Positions 10,811 to 22,536 of a DNA stretch of 64,000 bases are shown here, one piece after another. Position 1 is the stretch's first letter. Every line of letters starts with the position of its first letter. Both the position numbers and the translations under genes were made by a program. This DNA is from Petrosia ficiformis (taxonomy: Eukaryota > Porifera > Demospongiae > Haplosclerida > Petrosiidae): assembly GCA_947044365.1 (NCBI GenBank), contig OX345637.1, positions 14,416,916 to 14,480,915 of the forward strand. The letters are read 5' to 3'. The notes below the pieces were generated by a model. That model saw only the letters and a list, made by a program, of their open reading frames with translations. It made no database searches and was not told the origin of the DNA.

Positions 10811-11583
10811 TTGAAGCCACGCTGTATCACGTGGTGTCTAAAAATAGTATATCCGCTAGCGTGGGAATGCAACAGAAATATCTAATTAACGGTCTTACTT
10901 TTTCCATCATGCACTCCTGATAAAACACATAATTGCTTTTGTGAAGTTCATAAGCTTAATATTATTTGGCTCAGTTTTGCATTCAGTTCAGTCCAAGCCA
11001 ATTAATAAAACCAGCCAACCATCTCAGTACTGAGACTCTAACTATGGCATCATGACAGTAAGAGAGTCTCGGATGCAAGACTATTACTGACTGAGAACTG
11101 AATTTTAGTCAGAGTAGCTAGCAGAAATTCAGCCGCAGTATACTCAAGATCAGTAGGGCACAAGAGCGCTGGAAATCAGCAGGTTGAAAGCCATGGGGCA
11201 TAATCAGAATTAACAATAGCTTTAAAAAATCTGATTATGCCCCATGGCTTTCAACCTGCTGATTTCCAGTTCTCAGTCGGTAATAGTCTTGCATGCGAGA
11301 CTCTCTTGCTGTCATGATGCCATAGTTAGAGTCTCAGTACTGAGATGGTTGGCTGGTTTTATTAATTGGCTTGGACTGAACTGAATGCAAAACTGAGCCA
11401 AGTAATATTAAGCTTATGTACTTCACAAAAGCGATTATGTGTTTTATCAGGAGTGCATGATGGAAAAAGTAAGAGAGAAGGAGCGTGAAACTCCTATGCG
11501 TTGAATGCCCGTTAATTAGATATGCATTCCCACGCTAGCGGATATACTATTTTTAGACACCACGTGATACAGCATGGCTTCAA
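10811..11583. repeat. 773-bp long inverted repeat (palindrome)
   Basis: The left arm starts TTGAAGCCACGCTGTATCAC at 10811, and the right arm ends with the inverted counterpart GTGATACAGCATGGCTTCAA at 11583. The arms stay alignable for about 350 bp with a few indels. The innermost part (CTGGAAATCAGCAGGTTGAA and the GCCCCATGGC block) is nearly perfect around a spacer at about 11200-11228. There is no coding capacity and no obvious target-site duplication. Transcribed RNA would fold into a long hairpin. Confidence 0.88.
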
Positions 11584-12108
11584 GAAGAAAACTTGCTACA
11601 AGATCTAGAAAGAGCTTCCCACAAGGATTTAGCGACAAAAGCAATCGATGGACTACTTAATTGATAATTAGTTATTACTCTAATAAATGCCCAAACAAGC
11701 ATGGCTGAAACAACTTCCTCTAGAATTTGTGAAGAGGAATCCTCTCTGTCAATGAATCAAGTGAAGATGAGCCTTCTTTGGCTACAGATAGTACTTCATT
11801 CTTTTTTGAGTTTGCTTAAGTAATATTTTTGATAAATAGTATATTCTCATTGATGTTTATTAACATTTTAACACCTGTGTGGTTATTGATTTCGTTTAGA
11901 ACAGTGCATTAATACTTTCTACAATTTCCTCCTTCATCTGAGTAGTGTGAACATGCATGGTCACTGAGGCTTAGGCAGAAACTTACTACGCAAACACAAG
12001 TGTTGAAGGCCAAATACAACTACTGAACTACACACAGTGTGTCGATCTTGAGGAAACCACGCCCAACTTTCAATTCGACGCGACCTGCATCCTGCCTCAA
12101 AAGAAATC

Positions 12109-12163
12109 ATGAAATTTCTACTATATTCTATACATTTTTTTGTTGTGCTTGCTCAAGACCCAG
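12109..12163 (+). pseudogene. Orphan receptor signal-peptide exon
   Basis: It reads MKFLLYSIHFFVVLAQDP and ends at a GT donor (GGTATGATAATTATAAAC). It is nearly identical to the first exon of R2 (19858-19912), including the start of the intron, but lies on the opposite strand. No Ig or FN3 exon follows on the plus strand before the MITEs at 12288 and 12716, so this is the 5' stump of a lost receptor copy. Confidence 0.8.
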
Positions 12164-12287
12164 GTATGATAATTATAAACTAAGTCTTTCAGTTTACCAT
12201 AATTTTTAACAGTTAAACTTAGCAGTATCATTAATTAAGAAAGTTAACATATTAACATATTAATAACCTAACGCGTTCACATGGTTA

Positions 12288-12638
12288 AGGCATCGGGGGC
12301 GTGGCCGACAGCGTGGGCGGAAACACGTGACTTCTGCTGCTGCGCTCGACGTTTTAAATATAGAGGGTGGGGCTGCTTCCTACTGTTTGACATTTACGCT
12401 GGGCCAATAGGCCCAGCGCTGTTCCTGACAAACAGGGGGGGTCTGGGGGGGCTACGCCCCCCCAGTTTAGGCCCCTTGTCGGTATGGATATCATCAACAT
12501 GTTAGCGAGCAAAGTTACACCTGCCACACCTATCGTGCATAATTAATAAGTGGGGATATTTACTATGTTGTGATAATCTATCGACGTTAGAAACGTCATA
12601 GCGGAAGTCACATGTTCCGGCCACGCCCCCGATGCCCT
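12288..12638. mobile_element. GC-rich MITE with inverted ends
   Basis: Ends GGCATCGGGGGCGTGGCC and GGCCACGCCCCCGATGCC are exact inverted copies. A second GC-rich hairpin, GGGGGGGCTACGCCCCCCC, lies near 12446. The flanks TTAA/CTAA are only similar. The short open frames across it are not gene-like. Confidence 0.75.
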
Positions 12639-12715
12639 AATGTGCCCTGTCCGTGTATTACAGTTGATCCACGAGAACTACCGGAAATCATTTTTATTGC
12701 AGAAAAAAGCATTAA

Positions 12716-13295
12716 GGTGGTACTAGGGAGTGGGCGGATGCGACTCCAATCAGTTTCAAAATAGAATATTATATAATATGACTCTAACCTGGTGTAATGG
12801 CAACCTTCATATCTTCTAATCACCTTTATAGGGTCCTGGAATTGATAAAACATATATAAAATGTCCATTTTTGTATTCGACAAAACGGAGAAAGCCACGC
12901 CCACCAATCATGGCCTGCACCAAGTACAATGCATTTAGAGAAAAAAAATAGAGCCGTTTTCTGGAAATTCATTTTACTTTTATAGTTACAAGAGGCTGAA
13001 GAAAGCTGAATTCTGTAGCTTTTCACTGAAACCATAAAATTTACCTTTCTAGACACTATCAAACTCCGATCTTTCTCAGAGAGCAACTACAGTTACCCCG
13101 CCATTGTTTCCCACCCGTGGGCCGTGTTTAGCTTTGTTTCTGAAAATAAACTATCAGTCAAAACATTTAGGCCCAATAGTTATACCCCCGGGTGGGTGTG
13201 GCTTCCAAAAAATACAGAATGGAACCAGATTGTATGCAGAAGAAGCTTGCAAGACTAGAAACTGATTGGAGTAGCATCCGCCCAAGACTACAACC
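12716..13295. mobile_element. TTAA-target MITE, 580 bp
   Basis: It begins GGTGGTACTAGGGAGTGGGC and ends with imperfectly inverted GCATCCGCCCAAGACTACAACC. TTAA occurs at both borders (12712-12715 and 13296-13299). The paralogous segment at 42893-42960 reads straight through a single TTAA (42930-42933) without the element, which proves insertion. A TTAA target suggests a piggyBac- or Kolobok-type mover. The minus-strand frames inside are by-products. Confidence 0.88.
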
Positions 13296-15396
13296 TTAAC
13301 AATTTTGATATACCCCAGTACCAAATAATTTTTATCTGCTCCTAAACACAGATTTGTTTCCTGGCCATATGTCTCTCTCTTTATTCATAAAAATACAAAA
13401 CCTAGTTGTTCAGAATAATTATTATAAGAATGTTAACCTGGGTATAATACTGTTTTATGGGTCACACCAATATGATTCTCAGTTCTTTAACTTGAAGTGG
13501 TATAGGTAAGATGGAAATAATAATTATGTATCATAATAATCTATGATAAGGATATAATTATATTAAATATATACAAATCCTAGATATTCAACTAGCAGTA
13601 ATATACGTATTTATTCAAGAAAACCTGGCATTCAATTTCATTGTTATTATTAGCTATCATTCAACTTATGTACATTTTATCTAGTGTGCAATTCATATAA
13701 AACACTTATCATTTCAAAACACCAAACAGAAAAGTGCACCAGCTATATAATTATAGTACTGCTTGTAAATATAAAATAATTAGATTTGAATATTCGTGAT
13801 AAACAAATTGTGCATTACACATTTCACACATTAATAATTAATTACATTACAGTCTCATAAACAGGAGTAGTTGTTTGTTGTACATTCTCATAAACAGGAG
13901 TGTTAGTTCGTATGAAGTGGATATCTTGATAAGCTGGATTCTTGTTAACTGATATCTTTTTATTAGAATTCCTATCCCTGGTGTTGTTAGTAACAGCTCG
14001 TGGATCATCATAAACTGGATTAGTTTGTAATGGTAGTACTTGTCCAGTAGATCCTGAATGAGGAACAATATAATTTCCATTGATAAGAATTATAGTTTAT
14101 AATAACCAAACCACCTGAATTTTTATGGATTTTTGAGTATAATAAGATGATCACTAGAACAATAGTGACTATTATTAACACTAGTATAATAACACTCAAA
14201 CTGGTAGCTATAATGATAGTTGTATTACTTTCAGCATCAGGAATACCACTGGTTGACATGACTGTAGTAAGACCAGTACTACTGGTAACTAAATGAATAG
14301 AAGCGGAATTATAATTATATACATTATAATGCATAGAAATATTACTCTAAAAATACACATGTACATCTGTAACAACTTATAATACTAACTTGTTGATGGT
14401 CTAGAAGGAGACAATATCAGAGAAGATGAAGCTAGGACTGTTATTCCTGTTGTTGTTGTTACTGTTGTTGTTGTTGTTGTTTGTTCATCTACAAACACTT
14501 GATTCTTAATAATAGCTGGTAATTGACTCAGTGTGTTATCATTCTCAACATCATAATATTATACATACAAGTCATAATATCCAGTAATAATATTTGATAA
14601 CAACCATCAGCAATGTTGTTGACATCTCTATTAAACCTTACTGGTGGTAGTATCATGATGTTATTTTGAAATATCTGTATTTCACAACCAACTGCAATAG
14701 TATTTATAGAGAATCTACACACCACACACACTTCTCCACTAGTACTAGTTATATTAATTGATTGAACATCAGAAGTTGCTATAGAATATAATTATTTCAG
14801 GTAATTAAATTGTACATGTTATTTTTGAATGTCTAATAAAATAATTATGCTTGCAACTGATTATACATACATAATTATACCATATGCTGCATGGGTGATT
14901 GCCATAGTAACTTTTGATGTACTGCAGGAGATATACCATATAGTGGGAAATTTGTGTGGGGTTTTCTTTTCGTGTTTTGATTGATATTCCATTTTCATGA
15001 GTTAAAAATTCATTTTTCAATCAATGTTGCTCAAACTCCACCCATGACAATAAATTTTCCTGAGTTAAATATTCATGGATGGCTCTGTAACACGAAAATT
15101 ATACCCTACGAAGATATCCAGCTATACAGTATACACATAACATGCCTGTAGACAGGGAGATTTAGTGTCTAGCATCTAATTGTATTTTCACAATTTTTAC
15201 AGATAAGAATTTTCTGACAAGTCTAGATATAGAAATTTAAAAAAAAGACTTGATATATTCATATAATAACTATGAATGTACCATTTTACAGTTAATGCTA
15301 ATTGGGGTAGTACTATGGTTTCTACTTGACAACAATGATATCAAATGTGATTAAATTGCATGCTTTTGTGTTACCATGGTATAATATTACTCTTTG

Positions 15397-15493
15397 GAGG
15401 CAGTTATAGGCATATAACACCCGCGAGATATTTGTCTTGGGCTACGCCCTCAACAAATTATCTCTTGGGCGTTATATGCCCATAACTGCCTCA
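15397..15493. repeat. Short palindrome with GGGCTACGCCC core
   Basis: GAGGCAGTTATAGGCATATAAC on the left is mirrored by GTTATATGCCCATAACTGCCTC on the right, around a central TTGGGCTACGCCCTCAA. It has the same design as palindromes at 44809, 56470 and 63192. Confidence 0.8.
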
Positions 15494-16734
15494 AACTTAG
15501 GCTATCTCCTATACTTATAGCCTGATATGTTTTTAAAGTAGTGTTCATATTTAAGACTATAATTATTTTTATTATTAAGAAATATCAGACTAATGTGGTT
15601 TCCTTATAATTATGCAACGCAATATAATTAAATATTCAATTCGTAATCATTATTGTCTATTCAGCAACAAAACTTATTTTGTGTTGAAGTTATAAAAGAA
15701 GTTAAAAACATACTTGAGGTGAGGTGACAGGTAAGAGTTTTAAATAATATCCATGTTAATTTTTTACCAAACCAAGTTTAAACACACAGTTACTGAAATC
15801 TGTTAATTACATGAAGTAATATTAGTGAAAACCTAAATGCTATAGATGTTGTAATAGTGAAGTTATAATTATTACTATAATAGTTTTGTAACCCATGAAA
15901 CACCATTAGCCAGTTGCATCAGTGTTTCTACTCTTCTAGTAACTATTACTACAGAGCGGATCAAACAGTGGAGATATCAGAAATTGATGAAACAACCATA
16001 AATAACAGTCCTCATCAGGGTAAGCTATCATTTTGAAGAATGTTGAGAAAACATTTCAAGTTGCCCTCACCTGTCACCTTTACGCAAAATTGAACCACTT
16101 TTATGACCATCTATTGTCAAAATACATTAAAGAGTTTGCACTACAGTGACATCACTTTTTTGAATGCACCTGTCCTTAACAGTGCAAAATAAAATTGTTA
16201 AAATAACTAATTTATTGGTTAGTACAGTTGCAAGGAATAGTGGAAATTGTAATTTAATTGGTTGTGTAGGTTGTTATGACAGCATGGTGATATACATGTA
16301 CTTGTACTAATTTTTGAATAAATATTTCAATTAAATCCTTGTAGGTTCACAACCTTCTTTGTGCATCTAATATAAGATATAAGACATCATAATTGTTGGT
16401 ACTAGTAGATGTTATCATGCAGTCATAACAACCTGTATGACTAATTATAATCTGTATCATTGCAACTGTGTACTAACAAAAACAATTATTGTAACAATTC
16501 CATTTTTACAGTCTATTGGTAACAACTTGTGATAAAACTGTGGATATTAAATCATAATGCATTTTATGTATCACATGATACCACATTTCAATCATTTGTA
16601 CGAACATTGCATGTGTGTAGTTTATTTCGCAAAGAATATCTCTTGTCAGTGACCAAACTATTTATAAACCTCATGCTTTTTTTCTAAATAATGTGGACAC
16701 CTCCAAACAGTGCTTAACCTATAATATAAAGAAT

Positions 16735-16900
16735 AATGAAAACCGCTTTCAATAAAATGAGAGATATGAAACCCCAAAAAATGTGAACAAGCTCCTGATG
16801 CAGGAGATTAAAGTAGAACCCAAAATTAAACAAACTACTTCCATATAACCCTACATAAGTACAGCTCTTTGTATTTTGCTTTATAGTGGTATATAGGTAC
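16735..16900. repeat. Degraded foldback-MITE copy
   Basis: It contains ATGAAAACCGCTTTCAATAA, then CCCAAAAAATGTGAACAAGC, CTTCCATATAACCCTACATA and AGTACAGCTCTTTGTATTTT. These are landmarks of the foldback family seen intact at 30935-31243. The second arm is missing or decayed. Confidence 0.55.
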
Positions 16901-17024
16901 TGATATAGGATTATACACTGTTAAATGAATAGGTTCTTTTAACTCTCATTTGGTTACATGAGTTTTAATTCCTCTTAAGACTATATACATCAATGCTTCT
17001 TTTTTGTCTCGCTAGGTAATGTTC

Positions 17025-17745
17025 ACAAGTAGTAATTTGATTTTGATCTATATTGACTAGTATACAATGTACATGCCATCATAAAGAATGGTAACAAAAG
17101 CAATACAATGTGCTGACATTTCATATATCTGTGGAGTACATCACATGTTATTTGCTATTATAAGTACAAATTTATGTACATATTTAATTACTCTAGAATG
17201 AACTAGTAACATCTGTTGTTTTCGCAGATGTTACAATTGGACACAACAGGATGTACCTACAACACTATGCTAGTATATACACTACAAAAATAAAATTGTT
17301 AATTTATTAGTTAGTACAGTTGCAAGGAATAATTTAAATTGTAATTAATTTTAATATCCTTATGCTGTCTCATAGATGTACAAAGTAGAATATTTATTTT
17401 TGTTAAGTCATTTTAGGTTGCCAAACCTTCTTTGTGCATCTAATATGAGATATCAGGCATGATAATTGATTATAATAGGTATATATATTCTTTATAAAAA
17501 TTATATTTTAATATAATTAGACCAAAGTAGATATGGTGTTAGATGTATATATCCTGAACAACCAACTAATTCATAAATTCTTGCAACTGTACTAACTAAT
17601 ATAATTATTTGTCATTTTAACAATTCCATTTTTACAGTGTAACTATGTATGTTTGCTACCATATGCCTTATTATGACATGTACTTTATATTAGTCAATAT
17701 AGATCAAGATCAAATGAACTGTGCATGACTTATAAATATTAGCTA
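17025..17745. repeat. Repeat with inverted ends (GATCTATATTGAC family)
   Basis: TTTTGATCTATATTGACTAG near 17040 is mirrored by TAGTCAATATAGATCAAGATC near 17694. TGGTAACAAA/TTTGCTACCA pairs lie just inside. The same inverted ends bracket 28150-28590 and 46390-47205, which suggests a MITE-like family. Confidence 0.55.
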
Positions 17746-19912
17746 GCAGGAAAAATAAATCAACATGGAGAAACTTTTGTATATATTCCAAAATCTTTCA
17801 TATAAACACAGTATGTTTGGTTTGTGTAGGTGTTAAGTAGTGTTTAGTTATGTTACACACAATTCAATAACGTTAATGTAGTAATTATACACTGTATGTA
17901 TATCATTAACTAGCTAGTACAAAGCATACTTCCAGTAACAATAAATGACCGACGTCATCCATATTTAGACTACATTGCAATTGTATGTATATGCACTGTA
18001 TAAACATCCATATTGTGATGAACTATTCACACTTGCATATTGTACATGCTATAACACATGTACAAGACTATAATTATAGAAACATGTTATGAAACTATTT
18101 TGAAATGTCTACAATTTTTGGAATCCAGTGTTACAAATAGTGTGGACACTGACAAAGAAACAAAAAATTGAATTATTCATACAAGTTTAATGATTAAATA
18201 ATATGACAAACCACATGATATGATCTACTTACTGAAGGTTTCATTACTAGTAATATTAAATTCTCCATCCAGATTACTAAAAGACACTTGTATAGTATAT
18301 ATCATGTCTGATTGAAGAGTAATAGTATCCACAGTAGTGAGTATATTATCTTGTGATTCTTCCAATGATATTATATCTGATATTATAGTATCATCAGTTG
18401 AATTAGTAATCAATATATTAATAGTAGCAGGATATTCCCTAGGGCATAGTTTACTAACCTGTGGAAGTATTTGGAATATATGTACTATACATGTGATCAT
18501 AATAATGTGTACAATTCACTGAATTATAAACACATAAATACATAATTATAAACTGATATTATGTATAAACTATTCATTTCCTTACATTCAGAAGTGCTGC
18601 TGTTATATCCACCATATTACCAGTGACTACTGGTTGAATGGTTACTGGTATATTGGAACCAACTGAAGAGACTGATAAGAAAATATAAAATATAAATATA
18701 CCTATTGCAAAGTACATGTACAGTCATGAGTTTATTTTATTTTATTACTAATTATTATGTATTTAAATTATTAAAATGAACTAGCTCTTTAAATTTTTCT
18801 TCAAATTTTGAATTGTATGTCTCTTTTCATTTGCTGCAGTATATATATATATATGAGTCAGCTACATCACAAATTAATAGTGGGAGAAATACTGACATGT
18901 AAACTATGAATATAATATTATGAACATACTATGGAATGCTGACTTTGAAAGCTAGTGGCCATGCAGTATCAGTAATCTTCAAATAATAATTCACTTAGTT
19001 ATTATGAAAAGCATCATTTTAACATAACTATTAGAATAATAATCAAATTGATATGAGTATTATTGCTATGAATCATGTCATGCATGCTCAGATTATAATT
19101 ATGTGAATCACAAATTTAAAAATCTTTATTATGCACCTTTAGGAAAGTATAGTGATGATATAGTAGTCATTTCTCCATTCCCTGCTCCATTATAACCTGA
19201 TACTGTTATAATGATCTCATCACATGGATCAGTATTATTAGGAGCTGTTAACACATAGTAAGTATCAGTAATAAACTGAGATATATTGAACATGATACTA
19301 GTAACTGATATGTTATATCCTGTGATATGTGTCCCAGGAAGAGTGAATGGTGGATTCCATGAGATATTGAGACTTAAGGAATCAATAAAATAATGTGATA
19401 TATCAACAACTGATGATAATGGACCTGCAAGATGAAACATTTAGAATAAACATTGTAAATGTACATTCACTAACCTTGTACTCTCAGTATAGCAACATCA
19501 CTCGCTATGGTGTTTGTTTCCATTAGACTAACAAATATCAAAGCTACACATTGTATTTCAGTATTGTTATATTGTGTTAATGCAGTTGCTGTTAGATTTC
19601 TTCGTAATGTTGTATCATTAACATCATCAGTAGAAAGTTGATGAAAACCTTTATTTGCAATAATTAAATCAGAAGCACTTGTTTCGTTTACAAAGAAAAT
19701 AATCTCAGTTGCTATAGCAACACAACTGAACTCTACTTCACTATTAGCAGTCACATTTATACTCTCAGGTTGACTCAGGATTACTGAAATATCATTGTAT
19801 AGATACAACATTAAAGAATTATGCTGAACTGAAAGACTTAGTTTATAATTATCATACCTGGGTCTTGAGCAAGCACAACAAGGAAATGTATAGAATATAG
19901 TAGGAATTTCAT

Positions 19913-21850
19913 GATACTTGGAGGTACTAGGTGTGGGGGAGTAAAAACTGGGCGTGGCGTGGCTTCTTTGCGAAAATGAGAGTAACACAGTGGTAAGTCC
20001 AAGATATACATAGTTCTAACTAGAACAACGTAATTAATGTGTTTAATTTATGTTGAGATCTATGAAGTATTTTTACTTACCCGACTTATTGTGTGTAGTT
20101 GTATTGTTTTAGACGGTTTTGAAAATTAGTGTGACAGTGTGTGCCCTGGTAAGTTTTTTGCCAAAGTCTGACATGGTCCCACTACTCAGATGAAAGGGAA
20201 GTTGTAGAAGGTATCATTGCTGTGCCCTAAACAAAATCAGATTCTGTAATAACTACACAAGCGAAAGAAAAGTAATGTGTCTAGAGTGTGCCTCCAACTC
20301 ATCCACGGCTTCCATCATCATTGTTGAATGAAGAAAGGCAGTTGGTAGTAGCCTTTTACAACACTAATTACTATTAACCATAATTGTCTTGAGAGGTGTC
20401 ATAGGAACTATTGTGTTATAAACAGTGACTGTCATAGGGTAGTTGAAGCTTAGCCCTGCCCGCTTTTGAAAAGAAAATGTATAATTATAATTATTACAAG
20501 TTTGTTTTTAATCATGATTACATGGTCATTATTATTTGTGAAATTTCAAGTATGAAGAATAGTAGTCTCACAGCCAGACCCAACCCTCTGCTACACAACG
20601 GGAAGGGTCTGTTCAACCCTTGGTACTACCGTTTGTCAAGAGTTTAGTCAGATTTTTGGCTATTTTAGTGGGTGACAAACCTCTAATAATATTCATAACA
20701 ACTATACTGTTATGAATTCAATTACCTAGATGCTTTTGACAAACACGAATACAGTGGGTTGACAAGACCCTTCCCGTAGCATAGTAGAGTGTTGGGTCTG
20801 GTGACATGAGACTAGAAGAATACCACCATACTTAGTTTGTAAAATTGACCGAATAAACAATAATAAACAATAGTTAGATTGTGTAAACAATAGTTAGATT
20901 GCTAATAGTCTCCCCTACCCACCCCCCTCTAGTTATGGAAAGTCATTTGTGTGATAATTTATCATGCGTGAGTGGGGTAACTATAGCATAGGGTTATTCT
21001 CAATGTAATGGAACTCTAACTAGTAAGACCTTATGGTTCGGCAAATTTGGTTATTGCCAGGTTCTGAGTTAACACGCATGATATTTAAAATTGTACATGT
21101 GTGATTTAAATGCTATTTGGTTCAGTCAAAAACAATGCATGTAATATATTTCAAATTATGACTCAAATGACTTTCCATATCTAGTCTTTGTTTATGATTG
21201 TCTCGCATTCCTTGAAAGCATACAAAAGGGAAATATAATAATTACAGAAAGCATAATTGTGCTAAGACCTATCTTCTATACCAAGAATGTATATAATTGA
21301 TAGTAATGTATACTTGCCTACAGACATGTTATTTGACATGACAGCTGTGATGGTATTTGAGTATACATTATAGTTAATATTATTTTAAATTTATATGTAC
21401 ATGTAAGTGTAACTTATGTTGTATCATTGAGTTATTATTTATGTATTGCCTATATTGACTCATTACCTGTTCCTGATATTTATTACATACATTTGTTCAC
21501 AATCTTATGGTTTAGGATCGTGTAAAGTTAAGTCAGAATAAAATAGTAACCATTTCCTCTAATAAACAAACCTATCATCTACATAAACACTACTGCATTA
21601 TTAGGACGTTATTTTGCACATGTACATAAATCACGTTATCATTTAGGGCATTCTTTACTATTGTTATTCTTATAGATAATTTCATGGTCATGTACTTCTC
21701 CTTTTATAGATTCAAGCGGTTATATGGACTAATTCAGCATAATTTTAAAATTACTACTCTAAATTTGACCTTTCGATCTGGCAAATGCCTGTTGAGACTG
21801 AAACATGAATTAATTTATATACCAGTTACATTGCAATTAATGTTTTTTAT
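19913..21850. other. Intergenic region between head-to-head R2 and R3
   Basis: About 2 kb separates the R2 start (minus) from the R3 5' region (plus). A CCACGCCCAG-type patch lies just upstream of the R2 ATG and recurs upstream of the orphan exon at 12109. Apart from the MITE at 20562 I see no exon. A shared bidirectional control region is possible but not shown by sequence. Confidence 0.4.
20562..20814. mobile_element. hAT-type MITE, 253 bp
   Basis: Inverted ends (TAGTCTCACAGCCAGACCC versus GGGTCTGGTGACATGAGACTA) continue inward as CGGGAAGGGTCT pairs. Flanking 8-bp duplications GAAGAATA lie at 20554-20561 and 20815-20822. Confidence 0.78.
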
Positions 21851-22247
21851 ATTTTTATTACAGCATCATTCATTATTTGATAGCGGTTCTACTTTTGATA
21901 GTTCATGTCAAAACACAAGATCCTGGTAAGTACAGTTGTAATACATGTTTAGGTGAAGTATTGCTAGTATAGCGTGCCACCATACCTTTTGCTTGTAGGA
22001 GTAAGGGTCTGGTAACATGCAGTGGCATGAACGATTTGTGGAGTGTAGCAAGAATTCTTGACAATGTTGGCTGAAAAGTAGTGAGATCGTGTTTGAAAAG
22101 TAGTAAGATCATGTTTCCAAATGATTCTCGTCAGCTTCTTGGTTAGACAGCACTAAAGGATTGGTGATCTTCGTGTTCCAGCATTACATGTATATAGTTT
22201 ATAAAATATAAATTTATATAATAAGAATTAAATTGCATAATTAATTC

Positions 22248-22536
22248 TAGTGATGTGCAATACATATCGATATATTGAAATATCAAAATATCAATATCTT
22301 TGTTGAATATCGTGATACAATATTAGCTTTTGAGTGTATCGATACACTGTAATGGACAGTTTAGTAAACATGTTTTTCTAATTTGTCTAATTTGATACCT
22401 AAAGTAATTATAACAAACTAGTGCGCATAACTTTTGATTTTTTTAACATTTCTTGACAAATACATCCAAATGAACTGTATCGTATCGTGATATTTTTGGC
22501 AGGGATATACAATACTAGTTGTATCGCACATCCCTA
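22248..22536. mobile_element. hAT MITE in R3 intron, 289 bp
   Basis: Ends are TAGTGATGTGCAATACA and TGTATCGCACATCCCTA, with perfect 8-bp duplications ATTAATTC at 22240-22247 and 22537-22544. The ends are related to those of the elements at 4647 and 25322. It lies between the signal and Ig exons of R3. Confidence 0.88.

Larger units (their letters stand above)
12685..17770. repeat. Segmental duplication, copy 1
   Basis: This tract aligns in order with 42895-47235: MITE-flank sequence, the 3' flank, receptor exons for tail, TM and exon E, the palindrome near 15400, and about 2.5 kb of non-coding DNA. Divergence is by substitutions and small indels, plus the TTAA MITE present only here. It shows that the R2 and R5 3' halves arose by a multi-kilobase duplication. 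Confidence 0.8.
13842..19912 (-). pseudogene. Receptor R2, complete exon set but broken in exon E
   Basis: Exons in order are: signal peptide 19858-19912 (MKFLLYSIHFLVVLAQDP), Ig 19475-19783, FN3 19137-19424, exon C 18586-18671, exon D 18233-18458, exon E 14390-14778, TM 14115-14288 and tail 13842-14053. Splice sites and phases match the intact paralogue R5. Exon E is damaged: one base is missing near 14594-14600 (TGTTATCAAAT versus TGTATATCAAAT in R5). A 6-nt insertion nearby would also create an in-frame TAA if the shift were repaired. The total exon length is therefore not a multiple of three. The Ig, FN3, TM and tail exons are still open, and the tail keeps NPVYDDP, NPAYQDI, PVYENV and PVYETVM. 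A truncated soluble Ig-FN3-FN3 product remains possible. Confidence 0.82.

Noticed and set aside
12281..13086. Open frames in 12.3-13.1 kb as genes
   Set aside because: All fall within two MITEs whose ends are defined, and the paralogous empty site shows the DNA is an insertion.
14115..14313. Loss of the TM-exon acceptor in R2
   Set aside because: At first the AG near 14313 seemed lost relative to R5. Phase analysis shows the real acceptor is TCATTTAG at 14289-14291, conserved in both genes.
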